Below, piece by piece: positions 28,913 through 37,160 of a stretch of DNA of 64,000 nucleotides. The first letter of the stretch is position 1; each line of letters opens with the position of its first letter. The DNA comes from Rhodococcus yunnanensis NBRC 103083 (GTDB lineage Bacteria > Actinomycetota > Actinomycetes > Mycobacteriales > Mycobacteriaceae), in the NCBI RefSeq assembly GCF_001895005.1, contig NZ_BCXH01000017.1, positions 1-64,000 on the forward strand. Direction: 5' to 3'. The notes under the pieces were generated by a model. That model searched no databases. It saw nothing but the letters and a program-made list of their open reading frames with translations, and was not told where the DNA came from. The position numbers and the translations under genes are program-made.

Positions 28913-30541
28913 TTAGTGGCTACCTCCGTCGTCTCCGAACAACGACGCCTTCGGTCGGGGCGCACCGAGTGGTCCGACGACACGTTCAGCGGCAAGTCTG
29001 CCCGATACGAGGACTGTCGGCACGCCGACACCCGGAGTGGTTCCCGACCCGGCCAGGACCACGTTGTCCAGGCCCTCGACGACGTTCTTGCGACGAAACG
29101 GCCCGGTCTGGCGGAACACGTGAGCCGACGAGAACGGTGAGCCGTGCAGCATCCCGCGGTCGAGCCACGTACGTGGTGTGTCGAGATGGTCGACGGTCAT
29201 GTCGGTAGTGAGACCTCGGTACCCTCGCTGCTCGAGCACACCCTGTATCTCACGCATGTAGGGACGCCCGAGGCGCGCCCAATCGAGCGGGGCGCTCGCG
29301 AGGTTGGGGCACGGCGCCAGAACCGAAATCGGCTCGCACATCACACCGTCCCGCATGATGCGGAGCGTCGGATCGGTGACCGATGGTCGGGTGATGAGCA
29401 GCGAGGGGTCGTCCATCAGTTGTCCGCGGCCACGCCGTGCGGTGATCCGTGCGAAAGTTTGCGCCCATGCATCGCCGAAGTCGATGGTGTGATGCGCCGA
29501 CGTCGGCCACGTGTCCGTCACCCGGATCGGCACGGTCCCGTGGAACACGACCGCGGACGGCGAGACCACCGAGTATCCGCGTCGCCGGCCGCGGGAGGTG
29601 ACTCCGGCTCGGTCGAGAAGCCGATCCACGACGGGAAGATCGGGCGTGAGTACCACGGCGTCGCACGGAAAGCTGCGACCGTCCGCAACCTCGACTGCGG
29701 TGACGCGCCCGCCCTCGACGGTCAGCCCGTTCACCTCGGCATCGGTGATCAGAATTCCACCGCTGCGTACGAATGCGTCCGACATCGCCGCGGCGATGGT
29801 CGACATTCCACCGGCCGGAAAGTACACGCCCATGGACGTGTCCATGTGCGCTATGGCGCCGTACACCGCCAGCGCTTTCGATGGTGCCATTCCGGCGTAC
29901 AGGGCCTGGAACGTGAAAACCCGCTGCAGCCTCTCGTCCTTCAGGAACGATCCGACCCGGGCTCCGAGGCGACCGAAGCCGCCGAGGGCCGCGAGCGTCG
30001 CGGTGTCCCGCAGTGCCGACCGGGTCGAGACGAGGTCGAGTGGTGAATCGAAGTTCGAGTCGATGAATCGGTCGAACTCCGCGTCGAAGATCGATGCCAG
30101 CCACCGTCGCAGGCGGCGGTAACCGTCGGCCTCGGCGTTGCCGCACGCTCGTGCCACCTCGGCACTCATCAGTTCGGGGTCGGAGAACACATCGATGTGG
30201 CTGCCGTCCGCGTAACGGGTGTGATAGCTGGGGGAGAGCTTTTCGAGGCGGATCGGCGGCGTCGTGCTCGCGAAGGTTTCTCGGACGGCGGCGAGTGCGG
30301 AACCGATCAGCTCGGGCATGGTCAGCACACTTGCGCCGTTGTCGATGTCGTACAGCGGCTTCCCGTCGGCACCGGGCACCGTGTACGTCCCGACTCGGCC
30401 GCCGACGGTGCTGGAGAGTTCGAGCACGGTCACGCGCTTGCCCGCTCCCGTCAGATGCAGCGCCGCGGACAGGCCTGCAAGTCCTGCGCCGACGACGACG
30501 ACGGAGTCGACTGGGCCTGGAATCGATCGTGCTGACGGCAT
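28913..30541 (-). CDS. crtI: Phytoene desaturase (CrtI)
   Basis: A 542-residue FAD-dependent desaturase that converts phytoene towards lycopene. The N-terminal dinucleotide fold VVVVGAGLAGLSAALHL and GGRVGTY follow the CrtI pattern. The C-terminal NVVLAGSGTTPGVGVPTVLVSG is the family flavin-site signature. The ATG at 30541 lies 17 bases after the GGPP synthase gene on the same strand. The number of desaturation steps cannot be read from sequence. Confidence 0.94.
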   Translation of the reverse strand: MPSARSIPGPVDSVVVVGAGLAGLSAALHLTGAGKRVTVLELSSTVGGRVGTYTVPGADGKPLYDIDNGASVLTMPELIGSALAAVRETFASTTPPIRLEKLSPSYHTRYADGSHIDVFSDPELMSAEVARACGNAEADGYRRLRRWLASIFDAEFDRFIDSNFDSPLDLVSTRSALRDTATLAALGGFGRLGARVGSFLKDERLQRVFTFQALYAGMAPSKALAVYGAIAHMDTSMGVYFPAGGMSTIAAAMSDAFVRSGGILITDAEVNGLTVEGGRVTAVEVADGRSFPCDAVVLTPDLPVVDRLLDRAGVTSRGRRRGYSVVSPSAVVFHGTVPIRVTDTWPTSAHHTIDFGDAWAQTFARITARRGRGQLMDDPSLLITRPSVTDPTLRIMRDGVMCEPISVLAPCPNLASAPLDWARLGRPYMREIQGVLEQRGYRGLTTDMTVDHLDTPRTWLDRGMLHGSPFSSAHVFRQTGPFRRKNVVEGLDNVVLAGSGTTPGVGVPTVLVSGRLAAERVVGPLGAPRPKASLFGDDGGSH

Positions 30542-30558
30542 GTGTGTCCCCGGTCCGA

Positions 30559-31698
30559 TCAGTACTGTCGTTGAGTTGCGGACACGGCCATTGCGCGTAG
30601 ACGTGCTGCGGCGCCCGGTTCGACGGTGCTGCCGTCCAACGTGCCCAGTGCCCGCTCGGTGAGTTCGGTGATGCGTCGTTCGACGTCGTCGACGGCGCCG
30701 AGTTCGGTCAGCGCGGTCCGAATGGCGCGGATGTCGTCTTCGGCGAGATCGGCGTCGCCAAGGCTGGTACGCAGCAGCGCAGCCAGGTCCGGTCGGTCCC
30801 GGTCGGCCAGTTGCATGCCGACGGCCATCAGCACTGTTCGTTTTCCCTCGCGGATGTCGTCGCCCGACGGTTTGCCGGTGACGCCCGGATCACCGAAAAC
30901 GCCGAGCAGGTCGTCACGGAGCTGAAATGCCGACCCGATGTCGGAGCCGAACGCCCGGTAGCTCTCGACCAGCTCGCTCGGTGCACCGGCCAGCAGTGCA
31001 CCGAGGTGAAGTGGGCGCTCGACGGTGTACGCGGCCGTCTTGAAACGGTTGACACGCATGGCGGCGTCCACCGATTCGTCGAGCCCGGCCTCGGCTTCGA
31101 TATCGAGCAGTTGACCACCGAGCACTTCGGTACGCATCGACGACCACACAGGTGAGATCCGCGCCGCGGTGTCGGAGTCGAGACCGGCTTCACGCAGCAT
31201 GTCGTCGGCCCAGCACAGTGCGAGGTCTCCGAGAAGGATTGCTGCGGATTCTCCGAACCGCTCGGCCGAACCCGACCACCCGAGACCACGGTGCCGGTCC
31301 GCGAAGCCGATGTGGACCGTCGGGTAGCCGCGCCGCGTGACGGAGGCGTCGATGATGTCGTCGTGAATCAGTGCGCACGCCTGGATCAGTTCCAGAGATG
31401 CGCAGGCGCGCAACACCGACGGTGCGCTGGTACTGCTTCGATCGCCTCCAGCGCCCAGCCATGCCGTCCACGCGAATGCAGGCCGAATCCGCTTTCCGCC
31501 GCGCAGGACGAAGGCAACGAGGTCTTCGACGGCCGCTGGGTATCCACCGCCTACGGCCGCGACCTGAGGCCGTTTGGACGCGAAGAAGGCTTCGAGGGCC
31601 GACTCGACGAGGGTGGCGGGATTCGCGGTCGCGTCGTGTACGGCGAAGTCGTGTTCTGTCGATTCGCGAGTGGTGTGCGAGGTCAGGTCTCCGGACAG
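30559..31698 (-). CDS. Geranylgeranyl diphosphate synthase (CrtE/IdsA-type), apparent CTG start
   Basis: A trans-prenyltransferase of 379 residues making GGPP for phytoene synthase. The GGKRIRP substrate motif, first Asp-rich motif LIHDDIID and the second, FQLRDDLLG, are all present. The frame has no ATG, GTG or TTG between its upstream stop (31726) and residues needed for catalysis. CTG at 31698 has GGAGG 5 bases upstream and gives MSGDLTSHTTRES. A GTG at 31416 would remove the GGKRIRP motif and is rejected. Position matches Rv2173 (idsA2). It is the first gene of the minus-strand carotenoid run and is divergent from metF. Confidence 0.9.
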   Translation of the reverse strand: MSGDLTSHTTRESTEHDFAVHDATANPATLVESALEAFFASKRPQVAAVGGGYPAAVEDLVAFVLRGGKRIRPAFAWTAWLGAGGDRSSTSAPSVLRACASLELIQACALIHDDIIDASVTRRGYPTVHIGFADRHRGLGWSGSAERFGESAAILLGDLALCWADDMLREAGLDSDTAARISPVWSSMRTEVLGGQLLDIEAEAGLDESVDAAMRVNRFKTAAYTVERPLHLGALLAGAPSELVESYRAFGSDIGSAFQLRDDLLGVFGDPGVTGKPSGDDIREGKRTVLMAVGMQLADRDRPDLAALLRTSLGDADLAEDDIRAIRTALTELGAVDDVERRITELTERALGTLDGSTVEPGAAARLRAMAVSATQRQY

Positions 31699-31768
31699 GG
31701 GATCCTCCAGTCGAGCGCGGGCGGTCTAGCCCCGCCAACCCTAGTCGGCACCCGTCCACGAGGCTGCC

Positions 31769-31798
31769 GTGACGGCACCGCCGGACCGAAACTATGAT
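31769..31798 (+). promoter_or_regulatory. Promoter of metF
   Basis: GTGACG (31769-31774) and TATGAT (31793-31798) are 18 bases apart, close to TTGACA and TATAAT. The GTG start at 31805 follows the -10 after 6 bases, so the transcript is probably leaderless. On the other strand TAGGGT (31745-31740) may serve the GGPP synthase gene. Confidence 0.6.
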
Positions 31799-31804
31799 GT
31801 GGCG

Positions 31805-32773
31805 GTGACAAGTGATGCCGTCAGGGGGCGGTCGAGTGAGGGCTGGGTCACCCGAACCCCGTCGATCGTCGATCGCCTGCGGACGACTACCGAATCCAAG
31901 ATTCCCTTCTCGGTCGAGTTCTCGCCGCCGCGCGATCAAGCAGCCGAGGCTCGGCTGTGGCGAGCGGTTCGAGAGTTCGAGCAGATGCAACCGGCGTTCG
32001 TGTCGATGACCTACGGAGCAGGTGGGTCGACGCGTGATCGAACGGTGCGTGTCACCGGACAGATTGCCGAGGAGACCACGCTGCTGCCCGTTGCTCACCT
32101 GACAGCGGTGTCTCACAGCATCGACGAGCTGAGATCGATGGTCGGGGCGTACGCCGATCGGGGAATCTCGAACATTCTCGTGTTACGCGGAGACCCGCCC
32201 GGTGATCCACTGGGGGACTGGGAAAAGCATCCCGAGGGCGTCGAATACGCCGAGGAACTGGTATGTCTGGTTCGCGAACTGGGCGATTTCCACGTCGGTG
32301 TCGCCTCGTTCCCCGAGGGCCACTACCGGGCGCTCGACCTCGAGCAGGACACCCGGGTACTGGTGAACAAGTTGCGTGCGGGCGCCGAATATTCGATCAC
32401 CCAGATGTTCTTCGACGTCGACGATTATCTGCGTCTGCGAGATCGAGTGGTCGCGTTCGATCCCGAGCAGGGACGCAAACCGGTGATTCCCGAGATCATG
32501 CCCATCACCTCGCTGCGTTCGGTGCGCCGCGCGCTCGCACTGTCCGGATCTGCACTTCCGCGCGAGATAGACGACAGGTTCGTCAAGGCAGCGGGAACCG
32601 GTCAGGAGGAGGACCGTGCAGCTGTGCGCGAGGTGGGAATCGAACTCGCGACTTCGATCGGTGAGCGACTGATCGCCGAGGGCGCACCGGCGTTGCACTT
32701 CATCACGCTGAACTTCGCCAGGGCCACCCGCGAGGTATTGACGAATCTAGGACTGTCGCCCGCCCGGGTCTGA
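31805..32773 (+). CDS. metF: Methylenetetrahydrofolate reductase family protein (Rv2172c-like)
   Basis: A 322-residue TIM-barrel protein of the MTHFR family that would reduce 5,10-methylene-THF for methionine synthesis. Visible family stretches are PFSVEFSPPR (catalytic Glu region), FVSMTYGAGGS, HLTAVSHS, ILVLRGDPP, FHVGVASFPEGH and AEYSITQMFFD. The GTG at 31805 was chosen from the promoter. A GTG 12 codons upstream would start before the -10 element. Its 3' end overlaps the convergent glycosyltransferase gene by 27 bases. Cofactor use (flavin or not) is not evident. Confidence 0.92.
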   Translation: MTSDAVRGRSSEGWVTRTPSIVDRLRTTTESKIPFSVEFSPPRDQAAEARLWRAVREFEQMQPAFVSMTYGAGGSTRDRTVRVTGQIAEETTLLPVAHLTAVSHSIDELRSMVGAYADRGISNILVLRGDPPGDPLGDWEKHPEGVEYAEELVCLVRELGDFHVGVASFPEGHYRALDLEQDTRVLVNKLRAGAEYSITQMFFDVDDYLRLRDRVVAFDPEQGRKPVIPEIMPITSLRSVRRALALSGSALPREIDDRFVKAAGTGQEEDRAAVREVGIELATSIGERLIAEGAPALHFITLNFARATREVLTNLGLSPARV

Positions 32774-33955
32774 GATGTCTCCCGCGCCGAGGAGCGCACG
32801 CTCCTTCCACGACAGCCGCCCACGGGCGCGTCGCCGATGCGAGTCGACGGTCAAGAAGGCGTAGGTCACCGTCGACACCGGGTGCGCCGACGCTGCTGCC
32901 GCGTGCCGGACCGCACCGACGACGGATCTGTCACCGGATTCGGACAGTGCGGCGACGGTTCTCGACAGAACGGCCGCGCCGTACCCGGCACATCCGATCC
33001 GACGTGTTGCACCGGATCCGGCGACAGCGGCGAGTGGCGGAACCAGGTAGGCCAGCGCCATCGTGACCAGCACGAGGCCCGAGCCGATCCGACCTCCGAA
33101 CGCCGACCACAACCACCGCGTGTATCCGCTGCCCAACTCCGCCCAGCCGTCGTACATCCGGCACGAGAGAAATCCCGCTCCGGCGACCACGGCGGTTGCC
33201 TTGCCGCGGCGGCGAAGAACTCGGGCGATGTCCAGATCCTCCGTCGCGCTCGACGCAACGCTCGCGTGGCCACCGATGTCGCGGTAGTCGGATGCGTCGA
33301 AGACCATCAGCTGCCCGCACGCCACCACAGTCGACGACCGAGACGAGTGATTGGCCGAGCGCACGGCCAGCATGGACATCCACGAGAAGGCGAGCAGCGG
33401 CTGAACGAGCTTTTCGGCGACGCTACCGGTGCGCTGGACAGGCCATGGGCACAGCAACGAGACATCGTGGGTGCGTAGTGCTGCCACTGCGGCAGCGATC
33501 GCGTCGTCGGCGAGCCGTACATCGGCATCGACGAACACGAGAACATCGAGGTCCGGGCGGCCGGTGTACGCGAGATCGGCCAAGGTCCTGCACGCCGCGG
33601 CCTTGCCCGTCCATCCTGGCGGAGGCTCAGCATTCGACGCGAAGACCGAGATGCACGGATCACCGTCCACCGCAGCGAGAGCCGTGGCGTAGGTGTCGTC
33701 GGTCGAGTCGTCGTCCAGCACGAGCACCTGGAGATCGCCGTCGTAGTGCTGCGCCCGGAGATCGGCGATCAGTCGCGCAATGGTTCGTGCCTCGTTGCGT
33801 GCGGGTACGCAGACGGTTACCGATTCCCCGACCGATCGTGCACGGCGCAGGCGCGGCATCGTCGCCGCGTTGAGGACGCACATGGCCGCCGACACTCCGG
33901 ACAACGCAGCGCCGGCGACGGTGAAACATCGCAGAAAGGTGGAACCCCGGCTCAC
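32747..33955 (-). CDS. Membrane-bound GT2 glycosyltransferase, probable carotenoid glycosyltransferase (CruC-like)
   Basis: A 402-residue enzyme. A GT-A domain follows an N-terminal membrane helix: VTVCVPARNEARTIARLI, LVLDDDSTDDT, LVFVDADVR (DXD) and the acceptor-region TEDLDIARVLRRRG. Two or three membrane helices follow near the C-terminus. Chlorobactene and 2'-hydroxycarotenoid glycosyltransferases share this plan. Its operon with cruF-like and crtO-like genes supports a carotenoid acceptor, but the substrate is inferred. Its start overlaps the lppM stop by 4 bases, and its 3' end overlaps metF by 27 bases. Confidence 0.8.
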   Translation of the reverse strand: MSRGSTFLRCFTVAGAALSGVSAAMCVLNAATMPRLRRARSVGESVTVCVPARNEARTIARLIADLRAQHYDGDLQVLVLDDDSTDDTYATALAAVDGDPCISVFASNAEPPPGWTGKAAACRTLADLAYTGRPDLDVLVFVDADVRLADDAIAAAVAALRTHDVSLLCPWPVQRTGSVAEKLVQPLLAFSWMSMLAVRSANHSSRSSTVVACGQLMVFDASDYRDIGGHASVASSATEDLDIARVLRRRGKATAVVAGAGFLSCRMYDGWAELGSGYTRWLWSAFGGRIGSGLVLVTMALAYLVPPLAAVAGSGATRRIGCAGYGAAVLSRTVAALSESGDRSVVGAVRHAAAASAHPVSTVTYAFLTVDSHRRRARGRLSWKERALLGAGDISDPGGRQS

Positions 33956-34683
33956 GCCGAATCGCGACCGGAACCTGCGGGCTTGTCGCTTCCCTCGGCA
34001 TCACGCCTGACCGAAGGATTGCGCGTGACCCATGCCATCGCTCCTACGATCGCCGCGACACCCACGGTCACGCCGCCCACGATTCCGGCCCAGCCGGCGA
34101 AACTACGAGTGTTGGGGTCCGGGTAGTTCACCTCGGCGCGCATCGAGGTGACCTCGCCCGCCGGCAGCTTCCAGGTGATGATGTTGTCGCCGTCGCGCGT
34201 GCCGTTGGTCGTGCCTATGCGAGCGGGAAACGCGATCGTGAACTGCACGTCGGTTCCCTGGACCGGGACAGTCTGCAGATCGGCCTTGCCGTCCAGGGTG
34301 ACCTGGTCGCCGGAGCGCTGCATGACGAGTTGAAAACTTCCCGTTGCCTGGCCGGACATCGAACCGAGCGTCTGGACGTCACCGAAGGACAGATCGCTGA
34401 ATCGTGCCTGCGTCCCGACGTACCCGTCCTGCTTGTATTCCTCGATCCGAATCTTGCTCGCCAGAGTCGACGGGGCCGTGAGGGTCGGCCCGGTGTCGGT
34501 GTCCGAGGTCGGAATCGTGGCTGCGACGATCTGGCCGGACACGCGGTCGTCGGCGGACACGCCCATCGAGACCTGGACTCGCAGGCATCCGGTCAGCAGG
34601 GGCGCGAGAAACAGCGCCAACGCGAGCACCGACAGGAGTCGGCGACGGTTACGAGACTTGCCTTCACGGATTGTCGACTGCAC
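33952..34683 (-). CDS. lppM: LppM-family lipoprotein (Rv2171-like)
   Basis: A 243-residue lipoprotein with a basic n-region, a hydrophobic core and lipobox LLTGC. A beta-rich outer domain (LRVQVSMGVSADDRVSGQIV) is followed by a C-terminal membrane helix and a charged cytoplasmic tail. This matches the LppM family, in which the mycobacterial member affects phagosome maturation and has a lipid-binding-like domain. The GTG at 34683 was chosen because the next upstream ATG is far away. It lies 35 bases after the cruF-like gene and overlaps the glycosyltransferase start. A role in carotenoid handling is speculative. Confidence 0.88.
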   Translation of the reverse strand: MQSTIREGKSRNRRRLLSVLALALFLAPLLTGCLRVQVSMGVSADDRVSGQIVAATIPTSDTDTGPTLTAPSTLASKIRIEEYKQDGYVGTQARFSDLSFGDVQTLGSMSGQATGSFQLVMQRSGDQVTLDGKADLQTVPVQGTDVQFTIAFPARIGTTNGTRDGDNIITWKLPAGEVTSMRAEVNYPDPNTRSFAGWAGIVGGVTVGVAAIVGAMAWVTRNPSVRRDAEGSDKPAGSGRDSA

Positions 34684-34718
34684 AGCGACATCGTGCCAGA
34701 CGAGTAACCGAGAGCGTG

Positions 34719-35540
34719 TCAGGGAGTTACCGCGGCGGCGCGTCTGTACCCCCGTAGCCAGGTTCGAACGAAGGGAATGCCGACGATGGCCATCGCCGCG
34801 CATCCGTATACCGCGGAAAAACGAAGTTCGCCGCCGCCCAGGAGCACTGAATGCGCCAACGCAGAACCGAGCCACGTCCAGGTGAACAACACCAGGGGAG
34901 CCGCGTCCGAGAGCGGCGCCGCGGGCATCGTCGACGGACCGATCCGGTCACCGACCGCATCGACGATCAGAGCCATGACCAGGGCTGTGATGAACCATCC
35001 GAGGTAGTTCGTGACGGGAATGGACGGAATGCCGGGTAGGCCCGCAATGTCCGACGTCCACGTCCACTGTCCGTCGGTGACCATCTGAGTGTCGAGATAC
35101 AGATCCCATCCGACCATTCCCAGTGCCGTTGCGATCGCGCGGTGTACGCGCAGCCGATCCTGGGTCGCTTCGGTGCGCTCGAGCACGTAGGTGACGGCAC
35201 ATCTGATCGGGTAGAAGCCTGCGGTCCACGCGAGAGGCACGATGGCGGGGACGCCCCATATTTCGGGGCCGAGCCGGTCGGTCGCGTAGAAGTAGCTTCC
35301 GAAGGGAAATCCGGTTGCTGTCCCGACGATCTCGGCGAGGAGTCCGAGGCCGGCTGTGGTTACCCACAGCACGAGTGTCCACGCGATGCCGCGCGACGCT
35401 GCGGCATGGGTCAGAACGGCTGCGGCGAGAAGCGCGACGACGGCAACGGTGACCACATCGCGCTGCGTGCCGGTCACCAGCGGATATGCGATCTGGGCCA
35501 ACAGGGCCGCCGTCACGAGAACCCAGACGAGTCGAATCAT
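34719..35540 (-). CDS. CruF-like carotenoid biosynthesis membrane protein
   Basis: A 273-residue protein with about seven membrane segments, fitting the carotenoid-synthesis (CruF, formerly DUF422) family. Hallmarks are GLGLLAEIVGTATGFPFGSYFY, PLAWTAGFYP and GWDLYLDTQMV, in which Glu and Asp residues sit at helix ends. Characterised relatives hydrate the C-1',2' double bond of gamma-carotene or bisanhydrobacterioruberin to a tertiary alcohol. The ATG at 35540 overlaps the crtO-like stop by 4 bases. A hydroxyl added here would be the natural acceptor for the glycosyltransferase in the same operon. Confidence 0.86.
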   Translation of the reverse strand: MIRLVWVLVTAALLAQIAYPLVTGTQRDVVTVAVVALLAAAVLTHAAASRGIAWTLVLWVTTAGLGLLAEIVGTATGFPFGSYFYATDRLGPEIWGVPAIVPLAWTAGFYPIRCAVTYVLERTEATQDRLRVHRAIATALGMVGWDLYLDTQMVTDGQWTWTSDIAGLPGIPSIPVTNYLGWFITALVMALIVDAVGDRIGPSTMPAAPLSDAAPLVLFTWTWLGSALAHSVLLGGGELRFSAVYGCAAMAIVGIPFVRTWLRGYRRAAAVTP

Positions 35541-37150
35541 CGGACCTTCTCGCCTATCCACCGGCGAAGACGGCCTGCCCTGGTGTCCGCGAGGGCGATA
35601 CGGGCAGCGCTGCGTCCACTCGCCGCGGAGACACCGCCGCCGGGGTGCGTGGATGCACCGGTCAGATACAGACCAGGGGCGCCTGGAACCCGATGCCCGG
35701 ACAGCTGAGGAACAGGTCGCCACATCATCATCTGATCCAGCGACATCTCCACGTGCATGATGTTGCCGCCGATCATGCCCAGCTCGCGTTCGATGTCCAC
35801 GGGGGACTGAACATGACGATCCAGAATCGACGCGGTGAACCCCGGTGCATGCACCTCCATCTCGGCAATTATCCGAGCGGCCTCACGCTCGGCCACATCG
35901 TCGACGGCGCGAGATTCCGAGGAGTCCCGCCATGTCCTTCCACCGGAGAGCGTGTGCGGGTGCCATTGCGACCACAACGAAATTTGGTGTTGCCCAGGGG
36001 GAGCGACACTGGGGTCGAGTGCGGTGAAGGACATTCCCAGTACCGCAGGAGTCGGGGGAAGCTCACCCGCGGACGCCGCCCCGTGTGCCGCACGGAGGTG
36101 CGCTCTGTCCCGAACCAACAGCTGCAGGCCGCTCGTGGCGTCGGATTCGATGTCCGCGCTGGCGTAGCGCGGCAGCGAGTCGGTCGCGAGACGTACAGCC
36201 ATGCCGATGCCGGGCCCGACGCGTATACGCCGCCGCCAGGCTTCGACGGGGATGCTGTCGTGGCCACCGGCGATCAGCAGGTCGAGTGTCGTGAGAATGT
36301 GGCATCCGGCGACGACGATGCGGCTCGGCAGAACCCGCCCGGATGCAGTTCGCGTCTCCCACGTTCCTCCTCGGCGGGAGACCGACGTCACCGCGTCGCC
36401 GACGCTGAGTCCGCCGCCTGTCGAGGTCAGCCTGGAGATCAGCGCCTCGCTGAGTGCGCCGCTGCCTCCGATCGCGCGGCCGGGCGGGAGAGTGTGCATG
36501 AGCGCGGCGAATCCGACCATCGGAGCGGTACCGGGTTCGGACATGGGAGGGCCGGACTGTGCGCCGAACCAGGCGAGCGCAGCTTTGAGTCGCTCACTGT
36601 CGAACATCTCGTCGAGTAGTGCGTCACCGGTGGTCAGGAACTCTCGCGAGAGGGCGCTCCCGCCGTCGGGGGCGCCGAGACCCCAGAACGAACGAAGCAG
36701 ATTGCTGCCCGTCGGGGGCGCCGAGAACGCTCGCATCGTGCGAGCACTTCTCGGGCCCCACGTGGCGACGAAATCTCTGTACGCCTTCGCGTCGGCAGGC
36801 CCGCACGCAGCGGCAATGGAATCGCAGGTGCGGCCCAGATCACGGTGGAACACCAGCGCGGGTTCATCGGTTCCAGGTGCGCCCGGCGCGAAAGCCCATG
36901 GGTCGCATTCGGCGTATCGAAGCCCGTGCGCCGCCAGCGAGAGTTCCTCGATGATGCCGGTGTGGCGGACCATGATGTGCGCCGAGGACCCGCGGTCGAC
37001 GCGGTGACCGGGAAAGCGTTCGACGGACGATACGGCGCCACCGGCGATGACGTCGCGTTCGAGAACTTCGACGGCGAGGCCGGCGTCGGACAGGTAACAG
37101 GCCGCGGTCAGGGCATTGTGCCCGGAGCCGACGACAACGACGTCGATCAC
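35537..37150 (-). CDS. crtO: CrtO-type carotenoid ketolase/oxidoreductase
   Basis: A 537-residue FAD-dependent oxidoreductase in the CrtI/CrtO superfamily. It has an N-terminal dinucleotide fold (VVVVGSGHNALTAACYL), GGAVSSVERFPGHRVDRGSS and the C-terminal APGLYLTGASTHPGGGVSAASG flavin motif. The long low-similarity middle and the overall length fit CrtO of Rhodococcus erythropolis, a beta-carotene ketolase, rather than phytoene desaturase. A human PYROXD2-type oxidoreductase of unknown substrate is the alternative. The start is GTG at 37150. It is the second gene of the GNAT-crtO-cruF-lppM-GT run. Confidence 0.8.
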   Translation of the reverse strand: MIDVVVVGSGHNALTAACYLSDAGLAVEVLERDVIAGGAVSSVERFPGHRVDRGSSAHIMVRHTGIIEELSLAAHGLRYAECDPWAFAPGAPGTDEPALVFHRDLGRTCDSIAAACGPADAKAYRDFVATWGPRSARTMRAFSAPPTGSNLLRSFWGLGAPDGGSALSREFLTTGDALLDEMFDSERLKAALAWFGAQSGPPMSEPGTAPMVGFAALMHTLPPGRAIGGSGALSEALISRLTSTGGGLSVGDAVTSVSRRGGTWETRTASGRVLPSRIVVAGCHILTTLDLLIAGGHDSIPVEAWRRRIRVGPGIGMAVRLATDSLPRYASADIESDATSGLQLLVRDRAHLRAAHGAASAGELPPTPAVLGMSFTALDPSVAPPGQHQISLWSQWHPHTLSGGRTWRDSSESRAVDDVAEREAARIIAEMEVHAPGFTASILDRHVQSPVDIERELGMIGGNIMHVEMSLDQMMMWRPVPQLSGHRVPGAPGLYLTGASTHPGGGVSAASGRSAARIALADTRAGRLRRWIGEKVR

Positions 37151-37160
37151 CTCTCACACG

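Noticed and set aside
30559-31416. GGPP synthase starting at the GTG at 31416
   Set aside because: It would remove the GGKRIRP substrate motif and the first helices. The open frame extends 94 codons upstream to a CTG with a strong ribosome site.
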